Counted from the stretch's first letter, positions 13,501 to 28,372 are shown. The stretch is DNA of 64,000 nucleotides from Lamellibrachia satsuma (GCA_033239005.1 BSQZ01000106.1:1353001-1417000), one strand, 5' to 3'. Made by a program: numbers and translations. The notes: a model not told the origin generated them from the sequence alone.

Positions 13501-16500
13501 AAATTAATTGACGAGGAATTAGGAATTACCGGTACTTAGTGATTGACAAAAGTGACTACAGTCTACTTGTTTCTCTCCCAACTTCACATAATAAGGTTGG
13601 TAGACATAGGGCATTGTACGTGCTATTTATGTGATGGTCTACTACTTAATGTATGCAGTGGTGGACTACTTGCTATATGTTTGACCTTAAAACTACTTGT
13701 TACATAGTGGGACACTACTTGCTGTGTGTTTGACCTTAAAACTACTTGTTGCAGAGTGGGGGACTACTTGCTTTCACTTAATGGTCGAGACTTGCAAGGT
13801 TTGAGTGAAGTCGAAGTACAGAACATTCTACGTCTTCTGCCACGTGGAATCGCACACCTAGAGGTGTCGGTGCTGCCATCTGCAGGCACACAAGAAAAAG
13901 GTGAGTGTGAGTTTAGACGTTGTCTTGTTGTGAGATTGAGGTGGTATTTCTAATGTCACATGTTGAAATTGAACTGACATGCTCAGAGAAAGGGTGGACT
14001 TCTGTTAACGATAACTTATTTCTTTTTATGGCAACCACTCCAATATGTTGTTCCCAATTATTAGTGTCATGCCAACTTTCTACATCAGTCTTATTATATT
14101 ATGGTTTGAATCAAATATGTAAAAGTTTAACTGGCACAGTATCCTTAATTTTATAAATACAATCGCATGCATTGGGCCACAATATATTTCTAGTTTATTT
14201 TATAAATAACCACTTTACTGGTACTGTCTTTTCAAACAAGATCTGTGTCAGTTCATGTACTGTTCAGTAATGATTGATTCCTGTTTACTCAACAATTTAC
14301 AAGTACCAGTGTAGAATTAGGCAGAACTCTAGGTCTGCATGCAATTTGATAACAAAATATGGCCTGAAAAAACAGAAAGTGACAGAGAGGGTGGGTGGGT
14401 GGGTGGGTGGAGGGGGAGGGAGGAGTGGCGGGAGGAAGGGAGAGGGGGGAGGGAGGAGGGGAGAGGAAGAGAGAGAAAGTTGCAATACCTGGCACTGACA
14501 CATTAGGGAGGTCACTACTGCCATAACATGATACAAACAGTTTCCCTAACAGGAAATAGAATGTTTCCCTCACAGGAAATAGAATATATGTTTCTCGGGT
14601 ATTTATAGAGCTATTGAGGATAGAATTGGGATAAATTACAAAGCCACAGTAGCATTATATTTAGAACATCACACTATCAATCGAATCAGTGTTCGAATCT
14701 TTTATCTCACATTTTGCAGTTTCAGCATTTTTTCCTTCAGTGTATAAAAGGAAACTCAGCTGTATAAAATCAGTACCTGGCTGTATACGGTAGTGGATGA
14801 ATAGTCTCCATGCAGTAATTGCAGCATGGCTGAATGCTTCCCAAAGAAGTTGAGTTGATGTTGGAATGAACAGGTCTGCCAGAGGTTAACTCTAAAGCCT
14901 TTTTGTACACCTGTAGGGTAGTCCTGTGTACACCTGTAGTCCTGTGTACACCTGTAGTCCTGTGTACACCTGTAGTCCTGTGTACACCTGTAGGGTAGTC
15001 CTATGTATACCTGTAGGGTAGTCCTATGTATACCTGTAGGGTAGTCCTATGTACACTTGTAGGGTAGTCCTATGTACACCTGTAGGGTAGTCTTATGTAC
15101 ACCTGTAGTCCTATGTACACCTGTAGGGTAGTCCTATGTACACCTGTAGGGTAGTCCTATGTACATCTGTAGTCCTATGTACACCTGTAGGGTAGTCCAC
15201 ATGTAGTCCTGTGGACTGGACCATTCATGATTAAATAATGGCGGATGTGATATTGTGATTTTATATCTCAGCACAATAATTGTTTTCTAACTGTAGTTTT
15301 TTTACGATACATTGTAATTTTTCATTATGTAACGTTAATAACCCATAATGTCATGTACATATTTGTGGATTTTGAGTCTGAATAAATATGATTATAATAA
15401 TAATAATTAAAAGTAGCAAGTACTTACATAAATTATATGACACAATTATTATTATTGTTATTGTTCATCATCTAGTTTTTTATCTCATTATTATTACACA
15501 AGAAGTAATATGATTTTGTCATTGTTACTATTACTGTTTAAAGTGTAGAATGTAGTAATAATAATAATAATAGATTTCTTATATAGCGACTGTCCAAATA
15601 ATTGTTCTAGGGCGCTTTATAATATTTCATAGAATCTAATAAATGTATAAATAATGTAAACTATTAAAAATAATTGTAATTTAAAACAATCACAAATGTA
15701 AATATTTTAAATTGATAAATAATAGATAAATAGGTAGATAAATAAATAAAAACAATAATTAACTTATGAGCCGATAAGTAAATAGATAAATAAATAAATT
15801 AGAATGATTTAGAATCACGATGATAAATAACAGTAGTTTTTTAAATGTTAAATAATCTAAAATAAATAGTTATTGAAAAGGTGCGTCGTCAGTGCATCCT
15901 TGAACAACGCAACACTCATAATCAGTTAAGATGAAAACCAACCGAAGTTGAGATAGGATTACCTGTGCTTCCTGTCTGCCACACTTCCAGGTATACTGTT
16001 ACAAGTGCGCAGCAAACAGTTGAACACTGATGCCTCTTCTCCATACACACCCAGTCTACACCGGATGTTGTCCATGCATTCAGGTTGTCATCAAAGTCAA
16101 ACAGGGTGTTTATTTCTGGGTGGGGATATTAGATTGGCACATTAGATAATTGACCAGTTGGTACAGTCCAATCAAAGTTGAATATCATTGATTGGTGACA
16201 TAAATTGACACTGGCACATTAGATACTTGACCAGTTGGTACAGTACACTCAGAGTGGAGTGTCATTGATTGCAGACATCAGTTGACATTGTCATATTAGA
16301 TACTTGACCAGTTGGTACGGTCCACTCAGAGTGGAGTGTCATTGATTGGTGACATAAGGTGACACTGGCACATTAGATACTTGACCAGTTGGTACGGTCC
16401 ACTCAGAGTGGAGTGTCACTGATTGGTGACATAAGGTGACACTGACATATTAGATACTTGACCAGTTGGTACGGTCCACTCAGAGTGGAGTGTCATTGAT

Positions 16501-19500
16501 TGGTGACATAAGGTGACACTGGCACATTAGATACTTGACCAGTTGGTACGGTCCACTCAGAGTGGAGTGTCACTGATTGGTGACATAAGGTGACACTGAC
16601 ATATTAGATACTTGACCAGTTGGTATGATCTATACAATGTTTTTTAAGGTTGAACTCATACAAGATGTGTGGAATGTCAGGCCACTGTTTTTTCTTTTAC
16701 TATTTTGACAACCAGTTAATCTTAAAACTAATATTATTTTTATTAGGCTCATTGATGGTTCAAGCAAGAGATTAGTTATGAATTTGTTTTTCAAAATTTA
16801 ATATTATATTTTATTTTTTATTTTCATAGTCAGTAAATATTACATATTGGAAGTCTCATACAAGCAGAGAAATTTGCCCAGGCCTCAAAAACACTGAATC
16901 TATGCAAAGTTTAGTGTCAATGATTGGTCAATATTACTTTGCTATACACATCATTGCTTTGGCAAGTCATTCTGGTGTATGAAATTGAAGTATCTAGGTC
17001 AATATTACTTTGCTACACACATCATTGCTTTGGCAAGTCATTCTGGTGTATGAAATTGATCGGCATTAGTTAGATTCTGTTGTGGGCGTGTTTGCTGTGT
17101 ATAAAGCAAACAAACCAGGCTGGCTTGTCACAAGTAACAGTGAGCAGTGCTATACATGACTAGAAGCCACGCTGGGTTCAGGTAGGAATAGTAGGTTGAT
17201 GCAAAGAATTATTTCAGGATGCAGGCAGTGTTAGCAATTATCATTAAGGTTTGGGTACTTTTTGACATTTCTTCCCCCCGGATAAAAATAAGTGAGCGTA
17301 TTTCTGAAACTAAGATGATGGTTGTGACATTAGATATACAGCTGATGTAGCTGAGTAGATGATTTGTTCTTACTCACTCACATACTTATGTGATCCACGT
17401 AACATGATGATGTGAAGAGTTCCTTCCAGTGGTCACGGTTTGTCACGGTGTTGACCAGAGTAGTCCCACTGAACATGGTGTCCATCTCAATGATCTCTCC
17501 AAGAGTTTCATTTGGGTGAGCTATTCTCCGACAGCTTCCAGAGAAAAACTGCTACTTCATTGTGACCTGCCAGACGAAGGTGACTTTGTCTCATGGAGAT
17601 CAGTTCCTGGTTGGTGATGTGAATGCGCCACAACACGTTGAGTATTTTGCACAGTATTCTTGTAGATGTGCCATCCATAGTTTGTGTCAGGGTACGTGGT
17701 TCACAACCATATATATGAGGATCAGTTTGACCAATTTGGTCTACACAAACATGAACACATTTATGCCATTCGTAAAAAGGAGGACTCTCATGCCATTGTA
17801 TTGGATTTAACAGAATGTTTAATATGTCCACTGCCATGTTTGTGGAGGATAGCTTACATTATGTTAGACATTTTGTCAACAGCAACAACAAAAATCAGGG
17901 TCTAAATTTTTACTCCAGGGATATTAACATGTAAATTCATACAAGACTATGATTCAGTGGAATCCACTTAATAAAATCGCTTCAGGTCAGGGCAATTTGA
18001 TTTACTTAAATACAGCTTATTCACTTAAATGGCACACTTTAATACAGCGGGTATTAATTATTACATCCCAGCAGATATATTTGATTCTACTAAATAGATG
18101 ATTCTGTTATCTGTAATTGTGTTTAGTGGAGTCCACTGTACATATTGAAGAAAGTTAGATGTCTTTCAGTGTCTTTGTGTATGTGGGTATGTGGGTATGC
18201 TCAACAAGGTCAGATGGTCACGACCTCTTTCATTTGTCATACATAGAGAAAGGTATTTAGCTTTCTCCAATCCAGGGATATTATTTCTCTAATCATGGGA
18301 GCAATTAAATATGTTATCATAGAATGGGAGCATAATTAGTGTAAATACTAGAAGACTAAGGTGTGTCCATGGTCTAATTCCATGAAGTATCTCAGTCAAT
18401 TTGATCAGTCAAGGGCATTGATCAGTGCCTTACTAATGGACACTGATCTGATACAATACACCAGAGTTATTAGATTTGGGGATTTTCCAATTTCATGCAC
18501 CATTACTTGTTGAAATACACTGTGCATTTACAGTTGCGTGGACTATATTGTGGAACAGTTAGCAGCACACGTACAGTATAGTCCTAAGCATTTGAGCTGG
18601 ATCTGATAAGCTGGTTTGAGGTTTCTGTGCTCATGGATATTAATTACAACTTCATAATGGACATTTTGCGAATTCTTTGCTTGCCTTAGGGTGAATTAAT
18701 TTCAACCTGACCTTGTATGGGCGGTCAAAGAGTTTGACCTCCACAACAGGAAGTGAACAGTTTTTTAGGGTTATAGAACATGTCTTTTGAAGAATTTGTC
18801 GCATTTCATCAAGTTAATACATTCCTTAAACACATGCGTTTTATTGTTTTCTTTTTAAAATGTATATTCTTTATAACTGGAATTACACAATGCATATCAA
18901 ATTGAACTTTGCCCCAGAAACTTTTTACAAATAAAATTTAACTTAATAAAGCTACAGGCTGTATTATCAGTTAATTAAATCAAGTGTTATTAATAAGTTA
19001 AATTAAAAGGAACTTTGGTAAAAATTTAAATATCATATAATGGTAAAACACATTTTAAGATGTTTTAAATATATATATTTTGCTCTTGGTTTCATTAGCC
19101 GTTAAGCTGCATATATGCTGACCATAACAATTTATAATAGAAATATTTCAAGGAATAGATTGATAATACACTGCACGAGGATGAGAGATGCCAATAAAAA
19201 ACTATGAAGATAAAATGACGTCAAAAGTTATCAATGAATCTTTACCATAGTCTCCAAGTGGGACATAGTATAAGGCACAAGCCTGTCCATGTAAATATAG
19301 CAGAGTCAGACAGATATAGCTATGTCAGGTCAGCAGAGATACCGTGTTTCTGTAATAGAAGCCCTGTGGGGCTCTAGCAGAATCTGGGCTCTTCCAACCA
19401 TTGTTACAAATTTTTCTGCAATCTCAAGCCGGTGTAGATTAGTAAAGTTTATAATCAGAAGAAAGAACAGTAGATATGATTCAAGATTCAAAATTAATAG

Positions 19501-22500
19501 AGTATATATATATATATATCAGTATTAATAATTGTGTGAACTCATTGGTTCAGTCAAGTAATTGTCAAACTTATTTTAATTTTGGGGTAAGTGACGCCCA
19601 TTATATCCAAAAAATATCAATGTTTTTAAGTTTGTTCTTTCAACCCTATTATTTTTGAATATGCATTAATAAATCATATCTCCTGTGGTGTGGTTACAAC
19701 TAGAAATTATGTTTACACTATGGATAGTAGCAAAGTGGTATGTATCAAAGTATCATGGAAGAAAATTGGTAATGTAGCAAAGTAGCATGGTAGTATAGTA
19801 GCATGGTAGTATAGTGGCATGGTAGTATAGTAGCATGGTAGTATAGTAGCATGGTAACAAAGTAAAATGGTAGTTAATTACATGGTAATTATGGCAGCAA
19901 AGTATGCATCTGTATTCAACAACAGACAAACGAAATGTGGCATCATTACTACATTACATTCAGTGGTATGTCTAGGTTTTCGCAAAGGAGGAATCCAAGG
20001 CGGTGGCAAGGGAGCCCAAAGGGGTGGCAAGGGAGGCCAAGGGGGTGGCAAGAGGGGCCAGGGGTGCCAAGCCTAGTCACCCGTGCTACCATGTAGCGGC
20101 ACAATGGAAAAACACAGGACACAATAAAAAAATTAAGCTAAGGTCCAGTGCCCCCCAACCCCCAAATACACCACTGATTACATTACTGTATGGGCCAGAA
20201 GAAATGTTGCACTTATATTACATGCCCTGAATGCAGAATGTGTTACAGAGAAGTTGAGTTTGTGTTTCAAATCAATGATGCTTTTGATTCTATTTACCAT
20301 TCCTGCTTTATAAGAAGAATGGTTCAGAGGCCCCCCGCTCAGTGGCATGTTTTATACCTGAGAAAGGCAGGTGTTATCATAGTTAAGAGCTGCAGGTCTA
20401 ATAGAGAAAATGTGGTAACATTAGATTGCCGAGGCCCACAATGAGAGGAAGTATGCTCTGTATAGACACGCCCTGAGTAGGCATCCAGTGTCCCGTCACC
20501 TGTTGTCCTATATGTCACCTGCCGTGCTAAGTGGTTTTGTGTGTTCCTCACAAATATAACATGTTGTTTGTTGCACGGCCGTTTGTTCACCGGTAATGTT
20601 GTAGGGGTGTATCATATTAATTTTGTTTAGGGGTTATCTCCAAGTCAGATCTTAATAATGCTCCTAATGTCATGCAGGCATTTGATCTAGCAGGCCATTG
20701 CCGGATTGATCTGAATTTAAAATGTTATTTCAGACAAATAAATATACATACATTAATACCCAATAAATTATGTTGAATTGTGCATTTCCAACGTTTCATA
20801 AAGCACTGGTCCATATATTAATAAAGCAAAACATTTCCTTTTATAAAATTAATAATGTTAAAATTATTTTCATTATTTTCTCTTAACTGCATATACCTCC
20901 CTCTTCATCTTCCTCAATTGATTTTGCCCATCACAAATCAGGTTCATTGATGTTCAAATATATATAGTGTGTGACTAGATATGCACAGTTGGTTTAATAG
21001 AAGAGTGTACTTTGTGTAATAGAAGATTGGGCTTTGTTTAACAGAAAAGTGTGTACTTTGTTTAATAGAAGTGTGTACTTTGGTTAATAGAAGAATGTGT
21101 ACTTTGTTTAATAGAAGAGTGTACTTTGTTTAATATAAGAGTGTGTACTTTGTTTAATACAAGAGTGTGTACTTTGTTTAATAGAAGAATATGTACTTTA
21201 TTTAATATAAGAGTGTGTACTTTGGTTAATACAAGAGTGTGTACTTTGTTTAATAGAAGAATATGTACTTTGTTTAATAGAAGAGTGTGTACTTTGGTTA
21301 ATATAACAGTGTGTACTTTGTTTAGTAGAAGAGTGTACTTTGTTTAATATAAGAGTGTGTACTTTGTTTAATATAAGGGTGTGTACTTTGTTTAATAGAA
21401 GAATGTGTGCTTTGTTTAATAGAAGAGTATGTACTTTGTTTAAAATCATTGAAAAATTTACTTTGATCAAATTTGTTAGTAACTTGCCAAAGTGTGAACA
21501 ACCTCATGTCGTAGTGTGTACAGCTGGCACACGTTTGCCTTTTTTTTGTCAAATTGTGACTGGATCTTGTCAAAAATGTATTTAATAGTTTGTGTGATGA
21601 TTTCATCAAAACTAAAAACCACATTTGCACAAATGAGCTAGCGTATTGTAATGGCTACTAGATAGGTTTCGCTTTTTATATAATGCTTCTCAAATGAGAC
21701 AAGTGAAAAAATATAATTAACTGTTAATTCCTTAATTACTTTGCGCTTCCTGTGTGCATTAATGTTCAAGCAGACAGATGTGCATGGCTGGTATATTAAA
21801 TTTGAACAGGATACGCATATTGTGTATGTATTGTTATGCAAGGGTATACAGCTTCCTACATAATGAATACTGTCATATATCATAATTTTGCCTTCAGGCT
21901 AGAATTCTTTATAACTGCTACTAAATAGAAGCAATATTATCTGTAGCTTCCCACTTGGTGAATATGAATGCCTTTACGTCAGTTTGAAAATTGTATATTC
22001 ATACATATATGCATTAAAATATAAGTGAGTTAAAATATAATAAATAATTGAATAAAAACAATTATTATATATAATCATCATGGTACACAGTAAAGTGACC
22101 TCACTCATTTATACAGCATGGGTCCATTCTAACTATTTATACAATTGCTCACATTTTGCAAAGTCATTCACAATGTCATATGCCCATTTTCTAAAATCAT
22201 AGACAGTCTTGCACGAAGGGGAGTTATCAATGGAATTGTTAACAAACACACTATTGGCCCTGTCCTGTTAATTGTACTCTAAAATCCACCTATGCATATT
22301 TTTGTAGGTAACTTTAAATTGACTGCTGTCCTGTTTCCTTCTGTCTTAATTAGGTTCACGGTTCACTGCTATCACACTAAGGTATCAATGCTTCTTTGTC
22401 ATTCAGTTGTCAAATAATCAAGCTTATGGGGCAATACTTTCAATCGGTGAATAATCAAGCATGTGGGCTAATACCTTCACCCTGTTAATAGACAATACTG

Positions 22501-25500
22501 GAGGACATAGCAAGCCAGTGGAATGCCTCCCCATAGCCCCCAACCTACTGAGGTGTAGCTATAAGTGGAGCATACCTACATTAGGCAGTGGAGTGTGGCA
22601 GCCAGTGCAACAGGTATGTTGCAGACCTGCTCGCTTCAGTGGTCAGTAAGCACCTTGTAGTGTGGTCGGACACGCTTGGCTTCACAGCAGCAACTGGTCA
22701 CATTCCTGGGGCAGTTCCACACAGTTGACTTCAATGCACTGCGGCTGTCATAGGAAACATGCAGGTTTTTGATGTGCTGAAACTTGCCAGAACTGTTTAC
22801 TAGTCTGCTGGAGTAGTTGTGCAAGGGGTTGACCGCGGGGTGCACAGGTAGGACGACCATCTTGTTTGTGTTTCTAGCTAGATTAGACTTCACTGACATG
22901 ACAGGCATTACATTGGCTAGGTTGGATTTGTGGTTACCGGTTAGCAATACTAGTTACGTCACTGGTAGCTGCTGTATGAAGTTAAGTCACTAAAGAGAGA
23001 GTATTGATTACTGGCACATGTTGGCAGTCTTGTGGTACACACTGCTTTAGTTTATAGGACAGTGTTACATAACCAAACATTGGACCAGGGTGTATCACTA
23101 ATAAAGGTCCAACCACTAACAGCAAGAAGCTGGTCCCCCATTATGTCTGCTTGCACTGATCCCTAAATCAGTCATGGATATACAACTAATATTGATTCCT
23201 AAGCAGTCACAGGTGTAACAAGTCCTCAGGTATGCGCATCATGGTACATGCTCAGATACACTAATCCTTCAGAAAAAAAATTATTAATAAATAATGAAAA
23301 GGTGATTATAAATTAAAAATAATGAACAACAAAATGGGAAGTGAAATGCTCAAGCTATTACGCCATAGAGCCAATGCTGATGAAACATTTACTTGATCCA
23401 GTTTAACCTGATGATTGGCAACTGTGGCTATATGCATTTAAAAACCGTCTAGATAAACAATGGAGTACTGAAGAATTTCTCTTCAACTACAAAGCCACCT
23501 TGCTGGTAAGTCAGAGCATTTCAAGGGAAAGTATCTGACCACAACCTATGATCAGGAGGAACCTAAGTAAACCGAAGTAGGTAACATAATATCTACATCT
23601 TCTACCGGGTACAAAGACTGCTTGGACCTTTATCCTTGATGATAAACCCAGTTCTGGTGCTCAGCTATGTAACCACTATTTAGTTTATATTGGTTGGGAA
23701 TCTCCAGTGTATGTTGATGCTCAATAATATTATACTTTGCAGTTGCTCACTTATACTAATCAGTAACACTGGGGTTATCATGACCCCCTCAGGCACTCCC
23801 AGGCCCTGGTTGAGTTCCTGAGTTAATTAAGGGAGATAAAATATTGCTGGCTCTTAATGTGGCTTGCAACACCCAGTTAAAATCAAGCATTATGTGTATA
23901 GGTTGCCATGTTATATATGCAAGGTGCTGTTTTATTCAGTTACTACCATTACTGTCAGTGTTTTGATATTTTGATCTCTGTGAGCCCCAGAAGTTCCATA
24001 GTAAAAGGCAGGTGAGGGGGTTGTGTCCTAGATGTCATTTGGGTTGGGAGGCTTTATCATACCTCTGAGGTCATGGATTTACCAGTGTAATGGTTGTGGC
24101 CAAATCTGCACTACTTAATAGAATATGCCGTTTTCACAGAAAAACTAAAGAAACTAACATGCAAGAAATCTATATTCTAAATCACTAACAATTACTTCAT
24201 CGGTTGAATGCAAACAAATCGTTAGAAAAGTTGTTTTGCATGAAATATTTTGGACAACAAAACTAGCATAGATAACTAGTCCTGGACAGAGTTGGGTGGT
24301 GTATGTTCTCATGGGACATGTCAGTTTAATACCTGTGACCACCACATTGCGTTGCTGGCAACCTGTCAACTAATATCATGTCTAATAACTAATAACTAAT
24401 CTGCTAACTCACCAAGCACTTGTATATAAAAAAGCCGCAACATACTACAAGACCCAGAGACCAAAGTCTCGACTTCCTTGTAATAAAGTCAAATCTACCA
24501 ATTGACATCTAGCCATCTACACTAGAAACAAGACAATTAGAACGCCAAATTGCCTTCTTCTACAAAATAAAACACAACCTTCCGAATATTACTCTCCCGT
24601 ACTCGATACAGTGATCCAGACAAATATATCAAAATACCAGATTGTATCTATCCATGTGTACGCTAATTTCTCCCCAGAGTCACAAGAGCCTGTCACTTAC
24701 TCCCTACAGAAGTAGTAAGACTCCTATCAATTCATTCCTTTCAGCAGGCTGTGAGCAGACTCTGTCTTGCTTCACCATACCACCTCATCATCAGGCAGAC
24801 TGTAGAAATACTCTACTGATTTTATAGAAACATGCTATTTGAGTTTTACACATTTAATTTTCATGTGTATGCAGCAAGTGTGCCCACCACAACCCGGATG
24901 TCCATGAGTGGACCGTGTGGCATATATCTATTGAAGACAGCCATTTGTCCAGCACTGATCACTGTAGTTTCCTGTTCCAAGCTCCTCTTTCATACACGAC
25001 AGTATAAGAATGTTACATAGACTAATGGACAACACTGGAAGCAGGCCCACGAAACCTTCTGTCCATCTTGAAGACGGCAAACACTTCATGAAGATGGGTT
25101 AAATAAAACAGCACTAATGGCTGTCATAGGAACAAACGGCGTCCACAAAAGCCTTCCGTACGTTAAGGTTACACTTTTTAGAAAGTTCAAGACAGGCAAA
25201 ACATTATTTCTGCCTAAAGGCTGCCTTAATGCAGTAAACGTTGTCAGTGTTAATCATTGTTTATGTGTATGAATACTGATATTGTGTGGTATGCATATTA
25301 ATGAGGACAAAATTGCATTCTCACAGAGGTTACCCAGTCGACACATTTGCCCCTATAATCAACACATTGCCCTGTAGTCAACACATTGCCCCTGTAGTCA
25401 ACACAGTGCCCCTGTAGTCAACACATTGCCCCTGTAGTCAACACATTGCCCCTGTAGTCAATACATTGCCCCTGTAGTCAACACATTGCCCCTGTAGTCA

Positions 25501-28333
25501 ACACATTGCCCCTGAAGTCAACACATTGCCCCTGTAGTCAACACATTGCCCCTGTAGTCAACACATTGCCCCTGTAGTCAATACATTGCCCCTGTAGTCA
25601 ACACATTGCTCCTGTAGTCAACACATTGCCCCTGTAGTCAACACATTGCCCCTGAAGTCAACACATTGCCCCTGAAGTCAACACATTGCCCCTGTAGTCA
25701 ACACATTGCCCCTGTAGTCAACACATTGCCCCTGTAGTTGGAGCTGTCTGCTGTATGAACAGGTGATGCAACATACCAGGTGTTATACTCATACATACCT
25801 GTGTAATTACCCGGAACAAAACCATTTAAAATGACTGCTGACAAAAACTCTCATAAACTGTCAACCAAAGAGACCAGATTTATTCAGTAAATATTAGTGA
25901 TATTTGTACTTCTGAAAGACTGAAGCTAATGTTTTAACGTCAGTCGTGAAGGTAGAAGTATATTTCAGAATAAAATAAATTATATTTACTTTAGGTAAAT
26001 GTGCTACTGGTGTACACTCATTCTAATTGACCAGGAATATTCCATAATAGAATTACAGCATCCACTGCACAATTCTGCATCAGGATATGTTAGAATGAAT
26101 GAGCTTGGAGGCTTTATGTGGCTTGGTTACGCTTATGTATACCTCATAACCAGGAGTAACTTATGTGAACTACAAGCCTGTGACCCAGTCAACTTTTTAA
26201 TAAACTTGGGCAGCAACCTGATGGTTGATCTGCCAGGAATTTGATATGTAAGACATTCGAAATATTTGTCTTTAAGATGAGACCGAAAAATATAGTTTGA
26301 TCCTCTGAAGAAACTGGCTTTCGTTCTGAATATTTTGGCCAACTCACTCGGCCTTCGTATTCTCATGGTATAATTTCCAGTCTTCTTTCATTGAATGGCC
26401 TGTGTTCTATTTGTGTTCACAGATGGCGTATATAGGTCAGTGGGAAGATGCGGATTCTTTGATTCTTGTGTCTAGTGTTCTCGCTGCCTCCCTGATGTAA
26501 TGTTCGCTTTCTGGGCATTGTGTGTCATAGTCGTTCTTATCAGGTGTCTGTGTCATGGAGGGAAAGGGCAATATCCGATGCAGGGGGTAAAGTGTTGCCT
26601 GCCGTGAACTCACTGAGTGGTCGTCTCTATTTCAAACCCACCAAAACTTGAGCCTCAACAGACATCGACTGCGTGACTCATTTTCTTGCCACCTCGTGTG
26701 AAGACAAATGAAAGTGCTGTCTGAAGACAATACAATACTTTTTAACTATACTGTTTTTTATATACTTCTTTATATCTTTTATAGCAGGGAGCATCAGAAT
26801 TATAACTATCCAATTGATTCTGAACAACATTGCTGACTTTAACACCCAAGTGGAAATATTTGACTTTCAGATGAGGCCCTAAAAATATAGTTTGATCCTC
26901 TCAAGAAACTGGTTTTCAATCCGAATATTTTGGCAAACTCACTTGGTGACATTTTTTTCCTCAGTACTATCATTACAAGTTTACTTGTTAGCTGCCATCT
27001 CAAAATGTTGATGCTTTTTAGATGGTCCCTTAGTACTTTGGATTTTCCCTGAATTACTCTCATGCTGCCAGATTGAATGAAATATGATAGTTAAACGTCA
27101 CAAAGCTTACATAATATGATAACAGGGGATGTTGTCAAATACATATTTCCAGTATTAAATCAATCATATACATAAACACAAACATTATAACTTATTTACA
27201 GCTTCATATTAATTACCAAAGAATGACCTTGTAAAGCATATTTAGATATATTATGTAAAGGTTATGGTTTCTGGTGTTTAGTCTACTTTATGACGAATAT
27301 AACTTTAAGATGACTGGGTGAAAGTTGTATGTCTATGAATAATGCATCAGTAATAAGTGAGAGACATAGCAACAATAATTGCCTTTACTGATTAGTATTA
27401 TAAATACATGCAGCACAAATTGTTATTGCAGTGTGAACATTGTTATTGCAGTGTGAACATTGTTATTGCAGTGTGAACATAAGAGTAATAGTGAAAATAA
27501 CCTTAAAGTAAGTTTAGTCATCTTTCAGAGTCTGTTGTTATGTTCAGTGCAGCTTTCATAACCTTCTCGGTCACTTCTTCGGCATCAGACTTGAACTGTT
27601 CTATGAAGAAGTGACAGAGAACATCACAGAAGCTCCACCGAGGGTAAAAAGGTATCCAAACTTACTTTAATATGAAGGTCACAGATTCACAGGGTCTGGC
27701 ACCAAATAACATGCTGACAAAATAATTTTGTTCTGTGAAATGTATGCTACTTCAAAGCGCCCTAATTTGAACATTTGACCAATTTTGTGATTTCAACCAA
27801 TTTGCACCTAAGTTTTGCCACAGCCACTGGCTCTGTTGACAAATGAAATCAACTGATTGTTTATCCGAGCTGCCACCAGGAGGTAATGGATGTACTGACC
27901 TGCACTGGCTTTGACTTCTATTAAGCGAATATTACTTGTTGACAAACTTCACTCAATTAAATGGTGCACATGAGTCAGGTCACTGGGGTAATGTTTGGTG
28001 CCCGGTGTAGTCACTGATATACTTATTCACACCCCCTCGTTAACGCACCTACCTAGTTGTCTGTCGTGGGGCAATTTAGCACTGTTATTGTCACTGTACT
28101 TTGTTAGTGACCTGTTGAGATGCATTCAGGATGAGGTGGCATAAGGCTCGGGGTTGTGAAGGGTTAAATACACTGTTTTTCTTAAATGGAATGGGGGCGA
28201 ATGCGCATATCGCAAGTCAGGGATGGGTGCAATATTCAGAGTATTGCATATTACAGTATTGTAATACTCAGTGTTTAATATTTTCAGTACTTTTTGAAAT
28301 TTGCAATACAGTTTTGCAATGTAACTGCAACAC

Positions 28334-28372
<39 letters not shown>

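Larger units (their letters stand above)
4458..13754 (+). other. 9.3-kb PDZ-gene intron splitting a PDZ domain
   Basis: It starts with gttggt and ends with ttgcag. Contents in order: a (TA)n palindrome, a 24-bp minisatellite, a MITE right half (6487-6906), a possible LINE 3' tail (about 7570-7640), a 49-bp array, a 68-bp array and a TA-flanked MITE. No additional exon is needed to keep the PDZ reading frame. Confidence 0.75.

Noticed and set aside
4335..13900. Treating the PDZ fragments at 4335-4457 and 13755-13875 as two broken domains
   Set aside because: They are complementary halves that join in phase to one ordinary PDZ.
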